A stretch of DNA of 51,400 nt, taken from assembly GCA_021157415.1 (NCBI GenBank), contig JAGGWN010000019.1, forward strand, positions 1-51,400, in the 5' to 3' direction. The stretch's first letter is position 1, and the number at the start of each line of letters is the position of its first letter. This document shows positions 1 to 9,043 of the stretch, piece after piece. Position numbers and translations under genes: made by a program. The DNA is from Bacteroidales bacterium. GTDB lineage: Bacteria > Bacteroidota > Bacteroidia > Bacteroidales > VadinHA17. The notes beneath the pieces were generated by a model. That model worked only from the letters and a program-made list of their open reading frames with translations, ran no database searches and had not been told where the DNA came from.

Positions 1-1001
1 GGCAGGAAAACCTTTCTGTTCACACTTTCCGTGATCTGACCGGAAACAAACCTGTAACCCCTCATAGCAGTAACAGCTACTAAAGGCACCACCCCGGCCA
101 TCACCCGGGTCAATCCGAGAGAGCCTCCCAGGCCTTTCCACCACACATAACTGTGGGCAGCAAAATAAGCCAGGAAAGGGATTACAACAAACCAGGTTTC
201 CTTCAATGCCCGCTCGCGCTTTTCACGGGATAAAATATCGAGTGCCAGCGAGTAAACACCCAATATCCAGAAAAACAGCAAAGGTATTCCGAAAATACGG
301 GGAGCACTGCCTATAAAATGCCCCAACGTCCCGTGGCCATATATATCCGCTGCCCCGGTATAAGGCATTTCATGGATAACCCATAAAGGATCGTGGTAAT
401 ATGGCCAGCCCATCAAGCTGAACAAAACAAATCCCCCAAACAGAAAGGGGATACTTTTGTATTGCCGGTATCCTGTCAGTGCAGCCAGTATCACGAAAAC
501 GATTACAAAGCCCTCGGTGCGGGCAAACGGCAGGAAGGAGATTATCAGAGCCGCTGCCGTATATTTTTCCCGGTAAATATAATAAACGGAGAAGATCAGT
601 ACCAGGCTGAATGTGATCTCGGTAACGGCAGAAAAGAAAAGGATAAAGTAAACCGGGGCGAGTATCACGAAAAACACTGCCAGCCAGGCATCCTTCCCGG
701 CTTCTTCCCGTACAGTACGATAGGTTAGAAAAGCCGTTAACAACCCGGCAATCACATTATAAATACGTGTACCATTGAATCCGACCCATGAAAAAGGGCT
801 GCTGAGAATGGTAAAGACCGGCTTACCCCAATGGTCCAGAAACAGATGGGGATATCTCAGAGCATATCGTGATATGCGATAATGTGCAATACTATCCCCT
901 CCTCCGTAAAACCCTCCGGATAATAATATCAGTGTGCCAATGACAACAAACAGAATCAGCAATACCCCGATCATCCATTTTTCCTGTCTTTTTATTGGCA
1001 T
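1..1001 (-). CDS. Partial multi-pass membrane protein, probable GT-C type glycosyltransferase
   Basis: This minus-strand frame runs open for 333 codons from an ATG at 999-1001 to the left edge, so the C-terminus is missing. An in-frame TAA lies two codons upstream of the ATG, fixing this as the longest possible start. The product opens with a hydrophobic helix at residues 8-28 and continues with several membrane segments separated by short loops. An early acidic loop (GGGDSIAHYR) and the motif FARTEGF near residue 140 resemble dolichyl-phosphate-mannose mannosyltransferase-like (PMT_2/GT39/GT83) enzymes, which move sugars from lipid carriers on the outer face of the inner membrane. It follows the UpxY antiterminator by 73 bases, as expected for an early gene of a polysaccharide operon. 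The exact sugar and acceptor cannot be read from the sequence. Confidence 0.6.
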   Translation of the reverse strand, partial: MPIKRQEKWMIGVLLILFVVIGTLILLSGGFYGGGDSIAHYRISRYALRYPHLFLDHWGKPVFTILSSPFSWVGFNGTRIYNVIAGLLTAFLTYRTVREEAGKDAWLAVFFVILAPVYFILFFSAVTEITFSLVLIFSVYYIYREKYTAAALIISFLPFARTEGFVIVFVILAALTGYRQYKSIPFLFGGFVLFSLMGWPYYHDPLWVIHEMPYTGAADIYGHGTLGHFIGSAPRIFGIPLLFFWILGVYSLALDILSREKRERALKETWFVVIPFLAYFAAHSYVWWKGLGGSLGLTRVMAGVVPLVAVTAMRGYRFVSGQITESVNRKVFL

Positions 1002-1074
1002 GATTTATTTTTTATCAACCGATAATGTCAGCCAGCCATCCTTCCCGTTTCAGGCGACTTCTCTCTCCCTTTTT

Positions 1075-1620
1075 TCAGGCAATGGTATTGATAGGATTCA
1101 GAAAACCCTTTCGGATTTCCACAAACACCGAATGATTCAATCCGTCGATAATGATCCGTACCTTTCTTTTCGTTCCGATTTCCACCAGTCTGCCAAAAAC
1201 CCCTTTCAACGGACCCCCTATTACTTCTACCTCATCGCCCACCTTCAGTCTCTGTTCCTGCTCCTCTGAAATGAATTCACCCGACTTCTCATATATGCGG
1301 ATAGCCGCCATATGTTTCTCCGGAATAGGAACCGGCACTCCCTCGAAACGTACAAACTTCACCACTCCTTCCGTCTGTAAGACTTTCAGATAAACAGAGT
1401 AATCCGCAACATTTATAAAAACGAAGACATAAGACCGGAAAAGGGGTTCCATGACCCATTTTTTCCGGTCACTCCAGATTTTAAGTTTTTTTTCTACCGG
1501 CAGATAAGCCGTTATCCCGTCCTCTGTCAGAAGGTCATACACCTTTTTCTCATGTCTTGAGCGGACATAGAGGGCATACCACAACTCTTTATTGATTATC
1601 TTTCCTGTCTCAGATCCCAT
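1075..1620 (-). CDS. UpxY family transcription antiterminator (NusG paralogue)
   Basis: The 181-residue protein has an N-terminal NusG (NGN) domain at about residues 10-110, starting with the typical WYALYVRSRHEKKV, and a C-terminal KOW segment at about 125-165 (KVGDEVEVIGGPLKGVFGR). Known UpxY proteins bind RNA polymerase early in capsule operons and let it read through long polysaccharide gene clusters in Bacteroides. Here it sits 48 bases after the MBOAT stop and immediately upstream of a membrane glycosyltransferase on the same strand, which suggests that the operon it controls continues past the left edge. A perfect -7 box candidate lies 30 bases upstream of its ATG. No partner UpxZ is visible in the window. 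Confidence 0.88.
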   Translation of the reverse strand: MGSETGKIINKELWYALYVRSRHEKKVYDLLTEDGITAYLPVEKKLKIWSDRKKWVMEPLFRSYVFVFINVADYSVYLKVLQTEGVVKFVRFEGVPVPIPEKHMAAIRIYEKSGEFISEEQEQRLKVGDEVEVIGGPLKGVFGRLVEIGTKRKVRIIIDGLNHSVFVEIRKGFLNPINTIA

Positions 1621-1650
1621 TTGCCGCTAGATTTTTTACAAAATGAATAT

Positions 1651-1658
1651 CAAAAATA
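1651..1658 (-). promoter_or_regulatory. Candidate Bacteroidota -7 box for the UpxY gene
   Basis: The minus strand reads TATTTTTG, a match to TAnnTTTG, 30 bases before the UpxY ATG and just after the MBOAT stop. No well-spaced TTG -33 box was found and the sequence is AT-rich, so this is a weak call. Confidence 0.3.
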
Positions 1659-1668
1659 ATCAAAACCA

Positions 1669-3186
1669 TCAAAACTGAAAATAAATAAAAGGCTGGAAAC
1701 CCACACTTTTCAACTGAATGATCAGGAAAATAATAACCAGAGTCACCAGAAACTTCACAATCAACGGCATACGGATAAATACTCCGCGAACATTTTCCTG
1801 CCACTGCGCCGGAAGCCAATGGATCACAAGAGCGGCCAGGATGAGCAGAAAAACATTCCACCGGGTAAATACCACCTGCAAGACCCCTGTAAAATGCAGC
1901 TGGTGTGTGATCTGAAAAATCATCGCATGCGCAAGTTCCATATTCTCTGAACGGAAAAAAATCCACAGAAAGACCACAAAATGAAAAGTCAGTATGGAAA
2001 AAAGCATCTTCTTCCACCGCCCTGCATCGTGATTCACCTTTTCCGGGATCCCGAGCATTTTCTCAACCACCAGACCGGCGCCATGGAACCCTCCCCAGAT
2101 CAGAAACCGGTAGTTGGCTCCGTGCCATACCCCCCCCAGGATCATCGTCACCAACACATTCACATACATCCTCGGTTTTCCTTTCCGGTTTCCTCCCATG
2201 GGAATATAAAGATAATCGCGCAGCCAGGAAGAAAGGGAAATATGCCATCGCCGCCAGAATCCGGTCAGTGTCACAGCCTTGTAAGGAGCGTAAAAATTCA
2301 ACGGGATATGAAAACCAAAAAGCAGGGCCACCCCAATGGCAATGTCGGTATACCCGGAAAAATCACAATAAATCTGCACGGCATAACCATATGCCGCCAT
2401 AATATTTTCAAAACCACTAAAAGCCGCAGGATGACTGAATACCCGGTCCACAAAGTTTACGGCAATAAAGTCGGCGATTACTATTTTTTTTATCAGGCCG
2501 GTAAGGATCAAAAAGAGGGCATGACCAAACTGTTGCCTTGTCAGGTTGTATTTCCTGACCAATTGGGGAATAAACTGTGCCGCACGTACGATGGGGCCGG
2601 CTACCAACTGCGGGAAAAAAGTAACATAAAAAGCAAAATCCGTGAATCGTTTTACCGGATTTACCTGCTTCCGGTAAATATCCACCGTATAACTGATCGT
2701 CTGGAAAGTATAAAAAGAGATCCCTACCGGTAAAAAAATGGAAGACACATCAAACCACGTGTGAAACCATGTATTGCTGAAGACGGCCAGATAATCACGG
2801 GGAACAATATGCAACCCTGTAAGCCGGTTCAGGATATCCACAAAGAAAAACGTATATTTGAAATAAGCCAGCAGGCTGAGGTTGATGAGAAGACTGAAGG
2901 CAATCCATCCTTTCTTTTTCCATTTCTCCCGGGTGTTATGGATACGCTGGCCTGCCAGATAATCCACCGTCACCGAAATCAGCAGAAGTACGAAAAAAAG
3001 ACCTCCGGCTTTGTAATAAAAAAAGAGGCTCACCAGAAAAAGATAAAAATGGCGCAGGGATAAACGTCTGTAAACAATGGAATAAAACACCAGCACCACA
3101 ACGAGGAAGACCCAGAAATACATCTGTGTGAACAACAACGGGTTGTCTGAAGAATAGGACCATATGGTTTGCAGGCTACCGGTCAT
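1669..3186 (-). CDS. MBOAT family membrane O-acyltransferase (AlgI/DltB-like)
   Basis: The polytopic protein of about 505 residues carries the MBOAT signature: RRWHISLS near residue 315 and the second conserved histidine in GGVWHGANYRF near residue 355. The family takes an acyl group, usually acetyl, from the cytoplasmic side and passes it across the inner membrane to an extracytoplasmic acceptor such as alginate, teichoic acid or another polysaccharide. The ATG at 3184-3186 is preceded directly by a GTG that would add one residue. The start lies inside the 3' end of the SGNH gene (11-14 base overlap), so the two are translationally coupled, the usual pairing of a membrane acyltransferase with a periplasmic SGNH partner. 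The UpxY gene follows. The acceptor is likely a surface polysaccharide (inference). Confidence 0.9.
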   Translation of the reverse strand: MTGSLQTIWSYSSDNPLLFTQMYFWVFLVVVLVFYSIVYRRLSLRHFYLFLVSLFFYYKAGGLFFVLLLISVTVDYLAGQRIHNTREKWKKKGWIAFSLLINLSLLAYFKYTFFFVDILNRLTGLHIVPRDYLAVFSNTWFHTWFDVSSIFLPVGISFYTFQTISYTVDIYRKQVNPVKRFTDFAFYVTFFPQLVAGPIVRAAQFIPQLVRKYNLTRQQFGHALFLILTGLIKKIVIADFIAVNFVDRVFSHPAAFSGFENIMAAYGYAVQIYCDFSGYTDIAIGVALLFGFHIPLNFYAPYKAVTLTGFWRRWHISLSSWLRDYLYIPMGGNRKGKPRMYVNVLVTMILGGVWHGANYRFLIWGGFHGAGLVVEKMLGIPEKVNHDAGRWKKMLFSILTFHFVVFLWIFFRSENMELAHAMIFQITHQLHFTGVLQVVFTRWNVFLLILAALVIHWLPAQWQENVRGVFIRMPLIVKFLVTLVIIFLIIQLKSVGFQPFIYFQF

Positions 3187-4615
3187 CACGAAATTCTTTG
3201 TAATCCTTCATCAGGGAGACAACAAAAAAAGACCCCAGCAACTGTGCTCCCTGATAGCTGAGATGTGCATAATCAGGCCTGGCCAGCGAAGGCTGATGTC
3301 CGGCCCAGCGTACAATGGCATTTTCCCCTCCCATCGCCTTGTAAGCATCCCAGAAAGCATATCCTTCGGCCAGGGCTCCTGTTCTTTGTACATCCCGGAT
3401 CATTTGTATTCTTTCATCCGTATCTTTCCCGTTCCCGGCCATATCCGTCACGCCTACCACCACCACAAAGACCTCCGGAAAGTTTTGTTTGAGATACTTC
3501 AGTTGCCGGTTGAAGGTCTTTCGATAATGGCTGACATCCTTTTTCTCCCCGGCAGCCACATTGAGGCCGAACTGCAAAACAATCATCCTGACATTTAACT
3601 CCCGGCACATTTCCTGCAGTAGCGGAAGATCACAACCTGAAAAAGACATCAGTTGCCGTCCCCGCAGCGGTATATTATCCACACTAACCCCCACAGAATC
3701 ATGCATTACGATCCCTTCCACCGCCACCGGTTGATGAAAACCAAAAAGAAAATCAATTTTTCGAAAGGATTGGTCAACGGCATATTGACAATAGACAAGC
3801 TTTTTGGCACGTCTGATCGTGTCCTCTTCAATCTTTTTACCGCCGGCATGCACCGATATTTTTCCCTCGTTCCCCGCAGGAAACAACCACAAGCCTATCC
3901 GGTTATATTTTTTGGCGCCGGCCGGTGCAAAAGGTTGCAGGGTCACACGGCAACGTCCGGTTACGGAGATATCCCGACGTGGATCAAATACAGAGGCTCC
4001 GCCAAAAATACCATAGGGAAATTCCATCAGATTGGCAGCTCTTTTCTCCGACACCGGGATCCACGAGCCGGATGTCTCAATACGCAGGGTAGAAGTGTAT
4101 GGCACGGTCATGACCGGCAGAAACAACCCGGGTCCTCCACCCCCAAAACGTTTTTGCAGGCTATCACGCACTACTGAGGTGATCCGGTCGCCTTCGATTT
4201 GCGAATCCCCGTAATAGAGAATATGCATACCCTCTTTCCGGGAATGAAGAGAATCCAGCATACGGAACAAGCGGGAAAGCACAAGGCGCGCCGTGTCATT
4301 CATTTCCAGCCGCGGGACCCTTATTCTCAATGAATCAGTGAAAGAAAGCGGAGCAACCGGCTTCTTTACCACGACACTGTCGTGGATGAACGGAAGGGTG
4401 TCCTGATGCACCGTATCAGGTAAGGCAACCCGCGCAACCTTCATATCAACAGACCCGGGTTCCTTTAAAAACCTTTCCTTCCTGTTCATCTCAGGCATAG
4501 GTTTCTTAATATGCATGGAAAACAGGGAGATTCCCTCACGGGGTAGCAAGAGTAATGTTCCCTGAACGACAATCAGGACAGCGGCAAGAAACAACGCACT
4601 TTTCAGGGGCTTCAT
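3176..4615 (-). CDS. Membrane-anchored SGNH/GDSL hydrolase partner of the MBOAT acyltransferase
   Basis: The 479-residue protein has an N-terminal hydrophobic anchor at about residues 6-24 and a long linker before the SGNH domain. Block I is YYGDSQIEGDR with the nucleophile Ser138, block III is LQFGLN, and block V is DYAHLSYQG with Asp448 and His451. The Gly-Asp-Ser-Gln variant is typical of Bacteroidota SGNH proteins encoded beside MBOAT genes. By analogy with AlgJ/AlgX and PatB it probably acts in the periplasm as an O-acetyltransferase or acetylesterase on a polysaccharide; which of the two cannot be decided. Its stop codon overlaps the MBOAT start, and it is the first gene of the pair. 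Confidence 0.8.
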   Translation of the reverse strand: MKPLKSALFLAAVLIVVQGTLLLLPREGISLFSMHIKKPMPEMNRKERFLKEPGSVDMKVARVALPDTVHQDTLPFIHDSVVVKKPVAPLSFTDSLRIRVPRLEMNDTARLVLSRLFRMLDSLHSRKEGMHILYYGDSQIEGDRITSVVRDSLQKRFGGGGPGLFLPVMTVPYTSTLRIETSGSWIPVSEKRAANLMEFPYGIFGGASVFDPRRDISVTGRCRVTLQPFAPAGAKKYNRIGLWLFPAGNEGKISVHAGGKKIEEDTIRRAKKLVYCQYAVDQSFRKIDFLFGFHQPVAVEGIVMHDSVGVSVDNIPLRGRQLMSFSGCDLPLLQEMCRELNVRMIVLQFGLNVAAGEKKDVSHYRKTFNRQLKYLKQNFPEVFVVVVGVTDMAGNGKDTDERIQMIRDVQRTGALAEGYAFWDAYKAMGGENAIVRWAGHQPSLARPDYAHLSYQGAQLLGSFFVVSLMKDYKEFRDDR

Positions 4616-4674
4616 GTCAAAAGCAGTATCTTCAAGAGAAACATTCAGTAACCCTAACCCATAACGGGGCCAGC

Positions 4675-4690
4675 GTATCTCCGGAGATAC
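4675..4690. repeat. Perfect 16-base palindrome between two genes
   Basis: GTATCTCCGGAGATAC is a perfect 8+8 palindrome in the 100-base gap between the transglycosylase stop and the SGNH start. It could be the stem of a weak terminator for the upstream genes, or an operator for the SGNH-MBOAT pair. No T-run follows it on the minus strand, so neither role is established. Confidence 0.4.
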
Positions 4691-4715
4691 CGCCTGTATC
4701 TTCCGGGCCTTCTTT

Positions 4716-6275
4716 CTAGCTTTTCCTTCTGATCTTCAAATGCTGACCCGGACGTATTTTACTCCGTCTGGAGAGATTGTTCAATCTGAGAATATCGTTT
4801 TCCGTAACCCCATCATACTTCCGGGCAATTTCCCATATCGTATCCCCCGGTCTCACCCTGTAATATTCATAATGTTCATCCAGAGGCTGACCCTGTTCCA
4901 CTACCGCCGGCTGTACGGCAGAGTTTCCGGACAGTCGTTGTTTCTCGGCAAAAGAATAATGATTAAACTTCTTGTAATAGGAAACCTTTGACTTCGGCAC
5001 ATAGACCGTCAGCCGCTGCCCTACGCGGATCATATTATGCCTGATATGATTCCAGTATCTGAGGTTCGAAACCCTCACATGAAACCATTCTGAGATAAAC
5101 CCCAGGTTGTCCCCCTGTTTGACCGTATAATAAATCTTTACCCGACCCTTCGGCGGTGGCGGATTGTAACGCGTATATTGCGGGGCCAGTGTCTTCCGGG
5201 AAGGATCAAAAAAGATCGAATCCTTATAGGAAAAAATGGAGTCCTGGTAGTCAATAAACCTGCCCGTGTATGGCAGTGGCAGCACCAGGGTAAAAGGACG
5301 GATACTTCCGGGGATGATGTCCCTCCGGTACTGTGGGTTCATGTCGCGCAATTCCTGCAATGGGATATTCAGTACGTCCGATACCTGCCGCAGATGGAGA
5401 TCTTCCTGCACAATCAGAGTATCCCGCATTACAGGGATGTTGATCGTGACAGGTTTCAGCCCATAGTCCCAGTAATAATTCATGGTATAAACCGCAGCGA
5501 TATATGCCGGAACATACCCCCTGGTCTCCCGTGGCAGACGGTAATAGATTTTCCAGTAATCTTTCACCCCGCCCGAGCGGCGTATCGCTTTGTTCACATT
5601 CCCTGGTCCGCAATTATAAGCTGCAATAACCAGTATCCAGTCATGGTACAGATTATACAAATCTTTCAGGAAACTGGTTGCCGCATAAGTAGAACGGATA
5701 GGATCCCTGCGTTCATCCACCAGAGAATTAATGGTCAGACCATACATTCGTCCCGTACCGTACATAAACTGCCACAGGCCGACAGCTCCCGCCCGCGACC
5801 GTGCCCTGGGGTTCAGGGCCGATTCGATGACAGCCATATATTTCAGTTCGACGGGCAAATCCTGCTGATCAAAGATCTGTTCGATCAGCGGAAAATAGTA
5901 GTCCGCCATCCCAAGCATCACCTCCATCTTGTCTTTTTTCTTTTCCGTATACACACTGATATAATTCCGCACAATATGATTGTAAGGCAAAGGCACGACG
6001 CTGGGAATTTTGCTCAGCCTTGTAATATACACACTGTCCGGATAGCTGGCAGGGATACTGTCCGACTCAAAGGACTCCTGCACCAAAGAAGTATCCTGTA
6101 TCAATGACTGTCTTACATAAAATAAGTTCAGCAAGCTATCCAGGTTGTCCATAAATTCTATGGCAGGCGGCCCCACCCCTCCGGCCAGACTGTCTTTCTC
6201 CGGTTCATCCGCAACCCCATACCCGGGGATCAACAGAAACACACACAATGCTGCTATTGAAAATCTCTTTATCAT
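4716..6275 (-). CDS. MltD-like lytic transglycosylase with two LysM domains
   Basis: The 519-residue protein has a signal peptide (about residues 1-22), a family 1 lytic transglycosylase (SLT) domain at about 125-250 and two C-terminal LysM domains at about 385-430 and 470-516. The catalytic Glu151 lies in AVIESALNPRARS, followed by GAVGLWQFMYGTGRMYGL and the late AYNCGPGNVNKA motif. Such enzymes cut the glycan strands of peptidoglycan in the periplasm, and LysM domains hold them on the wall. The gene follows the DUF5683 gene by 19 bases, in the parA-parB-DUF5683-transglycosylase order common in Bacteroidota, linking chromosome segregation genes with wall remodelling genes by position only. 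Confidence 0.93.
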   Translation of the reverse strand: MIKRFSIAALCVFLLIPGYGVADEPEKDSLAGGVGPPAIEFMDNLDSLLNLFYVRQSLIQDTSLVQESFESDSIPASYPDSVYITRLSKIPSVVPLPYNHIVRNYISVYTEKKKDKMEVMLGMADYYFPLIEQIFDQQDLPVELKYMAVIESALNPRARSRAGAVGLWQFMYGTGRMYGLTINSLVDERRDPIRSTYAATSFLKDLYNLYHDWILVIAAYNCGPGNVNKAIRRSGGVKDYWKIYYRLPRETRGYVPAYIAAVYTMNYYWDYGLKPVTINIPVMRDTLIVQEDLHLRQVSDVLNIPLQELRDMNPQYRRDIIPGSIRPFTLVLPLPYTGRFIDYQDSIFSYKDSIFFDPSRKTLAPQYTRYNPPPPKGRVKIYYTVKQGDNLGFISEWFHVRVSNLRYWNHIRHNMIRVGQRLTVYVPKSKVSYYKKFNHYSFAEKQRLSGNSAVQPAVVEQGQPLDEHYEYYRVRPGDTIWEIARKYDGVTENDILRLNNLSRRSKIRPGQHLKIRRKS

Positions 6276-6294
6276 TTTTCTCGTTTTTTCATCA

Positions 6295-6963
6295 TTAGAA
6301 AGTAAAACTGCAGGTAAGTCCTGCTGCGGTTCCTGTTCCGTCAGGTCGTATCGCCGGCAATACCCGCATGCTCAGATCCGGTGTAATGTCGAAATCGAAC
6401 AACTGGGCATCCACTATCGCATCAAGGATGGTCAGGAGATACCATCCCGTCAAACCGATAACGGACAAGTCCCTGTATCTTTTATAATAATCCATTCCGT
6501 TTTGCAACTGTGTTACAATCCAGTCCTTGTATTCTTTTTTATAGGTTTCGGGATACAAAACATCATCATAGAGGGAAGGGTCTATGGACGAGCTGATCAG
6601 CTTGTAATAGCTGGTTGTCCCGGGATTTTTGTCCGTAAAATCAAGGTAAGCGTCCCGGTAAATGGTATAATGGGTCCCGTTGAAATAAACAAAATAGCCC
6701 AGGGTGGCAAAACCGGCATAAACAAGAGGAACTTTCCAGTATTTCCGGTTATAGATCTGTCCCAAACCGGGAAATACGGCAGCATAAAGTGCTGCTTTCC
6801 TGGGCGAATGGTATAGGGTATCCACTATTTTGCCCCGGTTGACAGAGGCAAAGGCAGTATCCTGTGCCTGTCCCGAACAAAGAGTACTCATACACAAAAA
6901 AATGCCGGTGCCTGCAACGATATAGTTTCTTAAACGTATTTTCAATTCCTGATCTGTCTGCAA
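6295..6963 (-). CDS. DUF5683 domain protein, probable envelope protein
   Basis: The product of about 222 residues has a hydrophobic N-terminal signal segment ending near CSGQAQD, then the DUF5683 core with a conserved stretch near residue 60 (AVFPGLGQIYNRKYWK) and a further hydrophobic segment. Its function is unknown; position between parB and an LysM transglycosylase is widely conserved in Bacteroidota. No ATG begins the frame in the right place. The listed start is a TTG at 6961-6963; a second TTG at 6943-6945, followed by KIRLRNYIVAG, would give a more ordinary signal peptide and a longer leader after the -7 box at 6982-6989. The start is therefore uncertain by six codons. Confidence 0.8.
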   Translation of the reverse strand: MQTDQELKIRLRNYIVAGTGIFLCMSTLCSGQAQDTAFASVNRGKIVDTLYHSPRKAALYAAVFPGLGQIYNRKYWKVPLVYAGFATLGYFVYFNGTHYTIYRDAYLDFTDKNPGTTSYYKLISSSIDPSLYDDVLYPETYKKEYKDWIVTQLQNGMDYYKRYRDLSVIGLTGWYLLTILDAIVDAQLFDFDITPDLSMRVLPAIRPDGTGTAAGLTCSFTF

Positions 6964-6981
6964 ATATCAATCTTCACAACA

Positions 6982-6989
6982 CAAAGATA
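6982..6989 (-). promoter_or_regulatory. -7 promoter box upstream of the DUF5683-transglycosylase pair
   Basis: The minus strand reads TATCTTTG, a perfect TAnnTTTG match, in the 60-base gap between parB and the DUF5683 gene. No TTG at the standard -33 spacing was found. It suggests that DUF5683 and the transglycosylase can be transcribed apart from parAB. Confidence 0.5.
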
Positions 6990-7023
6990 AGGAATTTATT
7001 GCACGTACGGGGAAAATAAAGGA

Positions 7024-7902
7024 TTATGCTTTCAGTCTGTCAAAAAGTTCCATGATCCTTTCCAGGTCTTCGGGAGTTTCAAAAGGGATTACGATCTTCC
7101 CTTTTCCCTTGTCATTCACGCGTACCTGGATATCGGAGGAAAAGAAGCCGGAGAGTTGTTTCTGAAGATTTTGATATGCTTCGTTCAGTTGTTGTTTTTT
7201 CCGGATCTTATCTTCCGGTTTAACTTTCCGGGACACCAATTTACGTACCAGTTCCTCGGCTTGTCGCACCGACAGCTCCTCCCGGATAATCTGATAGTAC
7301 AATTCGATTTGTTCTTCTGGGTTTTCCACACTGATCAGGGAACGGGCATGCCCCATGGAGATCTTTCTTTCACGTATTCCAAGCTGTATCTCCGCCGGCA
7401 GGCGCAACAACCGCAAATAGTTGGCTACCGTAGAACGTTTTTTCCCCACCCGTTCCGAAAGATTTTCCTGGGTAAGGTTACATTCTTCGATCAGGCGATG
7501 ATAGGAAATAGCGATCTCAATGGAATCCAGGTCTTCCCGCTGGATATTTTCTACCAGGGCCAGTTCTAACATCGCCTGGTCATCAGCCATCCGTATATAA
7601 GCTGGGATGGTTGTAAGTCCTGCTATGGTGGCCGCTTTCAGTCGTCTCTCCCCGGAGATAAGCTGATAGGTCCCGTCTTCCATTTCCCGGAGCGATATAG
7701 GCTGGATGATCCCCAATTCCCGGATGGAAGAAGCCAGTTCCTGCAGTGCCTCCTCGTCAAAATTCGACCGGGGCTGGAAAGGATTGACAGAGATCTTTTC
7801 GATATCCACTTCCGTGATCCGCTCAAGTTTTTCAAGTTTTTCCCTGTCCGCATCATCTATCAGGGCCCCCAGACCCCTTCCCAAAGCATTCTTCCGTGCC
7901 AT
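7024..7902 (-). CDS. parB: Chromosome partitioning protein ParB (ParB/RepB/Spo0J family)
   Basis: The 292-residue protein begins with the typical ARKNALGRGLGALI. The ParB nuclease-like CTPase domain spans about residues 35-125, with the conserved GERRLKAA box (residues about 84-91), then a helix-turn-helix DNA-binding region at about 140-200 (TQENLSERVGKKRSTVANYL) and a C-terminal dimerisation segment. ParB loads on parS sites and spreads as a CTP-dependent clamp, feeding ParA and SMC. It starts 11 bases after parA, so the two form one operon. No canonical parS was recognised nearby, so the centromere is presumably elsewhere. Confidence 0.96.
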   Translation of the reverse strand: MARKNALGRGLGALIDDADREKLEKLERITEVDIEKISVNPFQPRSNFDEEALQELASSIRELGIIQPISLREMEDGTYQLISGERRLKAATIAGLTTIPAYIRMADDQAMLELALVENIQREDLDSIEIAISYHRLIEECNLTQENLSERVGKKRSTVANYLRLLRLPAEIQLGIRERKISMGHARSLISVENPEEQIELYYQIIREELSVRQAEELVRKLVSRKVKPEDKIRKKQQLNEAYQNLQKQLSGFFSSDIQVRVNDKGKGKIVIPFETPEDLERIMELFDRLKA

Positions 7903-7913
7903 AATTTTCTTCT

Positions 7914-8714
7914 TTAGCGGATAATTTTTTCAGCGTTTTTGATCCGGGTCTTATCATTTTTCTGCAACAATTCCCGGGCCAGGTTAAGGTAATTGACAGC
8001 CCCTCTGGAATTGGCATCATACAACAAGGCCGGTTTGCCAAAGCTGGGGGCTTCACTTAATTTTATATTGCGTTGGATGACGGTTTCAAACACCATCTGC
8101 TGAAAATGGCGACGTACCTCATCTACCACCTGGTTGGAGAGTCTTAGTCTGGAATCATACATGGTCAACAAAAAACCTTCTATCTCCAGCTCCGGGTTCA
8201 GCCTGCTCTGAATGATTTTGATGGTATTCAATAATTTCCCCAGCCCTTCCAGGGCAAAATACTCACATTGCACGGGGATGATCACCGAGTCGGCAGCTGT
8301 CAGCGCATTCACGGTCAATAATCCCAGCGAAGGAGAACAATCCACCAGGATAAAATCGTACTGATCCCTGACCTTCTCCAACACCTGTTTCAATATCTGT
8401 TCCCGGTTGGGCATATTCAGCATCTCTATCTCCGCCCCAACCAGATCTATGGTACTGGGAATCAGATCCAGTCCTTCAATTTCCGAAGTAAGCACCACCT
8501 CTTCAGGATGTTTATCATCCACGAGACAATCATAAACACTCGCTTTTACGTTTCTCACATCAAAACCGATTCCCGAAGTGGCATTGGCCTGCGGGTCGGT
8601 GTCTGCCAACAACACCTTGTATTCCAAAGCCGCCAGACTGGCTGCCAGATTTATTGCCGTAGTCGTCTTACCGACTCCCCCCTTCTGATTGGCAAGAGAG
8701 ATGATTTTCCCCAT
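7914..8714 (-). CDS. parA: Chromosome partitioning ATPase ParA (Soj)
   Basis: The 266-residue protein opens with MGKIISLANQKGGVGKTTTA, the deviant Walker A of the MinD/ParA family at residues 10-18. The A' motif is at about residues 35-45 (VLLADTDPQANAT) and Walker B at about 120-126 (FILVDCSPSLG). ParA binds the nucleoid in its ATP-bound dimer form and is released by ParB, moving origins apart. It lacks the extra N-terminal helix-turn-helix of plasmid type Ia ParA, in line with a chromosomal Soj type. It is the first gene of parAB, with a -7 box 38 bases upstream of its ATG. Confidence 0.96.
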   Translation of the reverse strand: MGKIISLANQKGGVGKTTTAINLAASLAALEYKVLLADTDPQANATSGIGFDVRNVKASVYDCLVDDKHPEEVVLTSEIEGLDLIPSTIDLVGAEIEMLNMPNREQILKQVLEKVRDQYDFILVDCSPSLGLLTVNALTAADSVIIPVQCEYFALEGLGKLLNTIKIIQSRLNPELEIEGFLLTMYDSRLRLSNQVVDEVRRHFQQMVFETVIQRNIKLSEAPSFGKPALLYDANSRGAVNYLNLARELLQKNDKTRIKNAEKIIR

Positions 8715-8752
8715 ATGCTCTTTGCTTTCTTTGCTATTTTTTTAATAAAGGT

Positions 8753-8760
8753 CAAATTTA
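8753..8760 (-). promoter_or_regulatory. -7 promoter box for parAB
   Basis: The minus strand reads TAAATTTG, a perfect TAnnTTTG match, 38 bases upstream of the parA ATG, which allows a leader of about 30 bases. No clear TTG is found 17-21 bases further upstream. Confidence 0.5.
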
Positions 8761-8904
8761 CTACTTTCGCCTTTTTCTATTGGCAGCCATGAATCGTAAT
8801 TGTAAACAATTTTTCTTCAGTTATTAACATTTTATTAACATATTATCACTATGTATGCTGTTACTCAACAGATTAGTATTTTTCATCCCCGACTGCCAGC
8901 CCCA

Positions 8905-9012
8905 AAGAATCTCCCCGCCGCAAGCATACAGGATCTCATCATGGAGGGGTTACGAATATTTTTGCTTCCAGCGGTGGAGAATTCAACCCTCCCCTGTGTC
9001 CGTCCTCTGACG
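8905..9012. repeat. Dispersed intergenic repeat, family B copy 1
   Basis: This stretch in the 329-base gap between parA and the lipid kinase gene matches 16002-16100 over its whole length with scattered changes. Shared blocks include a gaatctccc-type start, a GC-rich stem around cgccgcaagc, tcatcatggag and cccctgtgtccgtc. Its ends form an imperfect inverted repeat (8908-8926 against 8964-8984). It has no convincing reading frame. It could be a degenerate miniature transposable element or a REP-like element. The rest of the gap holds the parA -7 box and nothing else recognised. Confidence 0.6.
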
Positions 9013-9043
9013 GATTATACGCTTTTTAGCAGAATAAAATTAT

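Noticed and set aside
7024-8760. parS site near parAB
   Set aside because: No sequence resembling the tgtttcacgtgaaaca palindrome was seen in or beside the operon.
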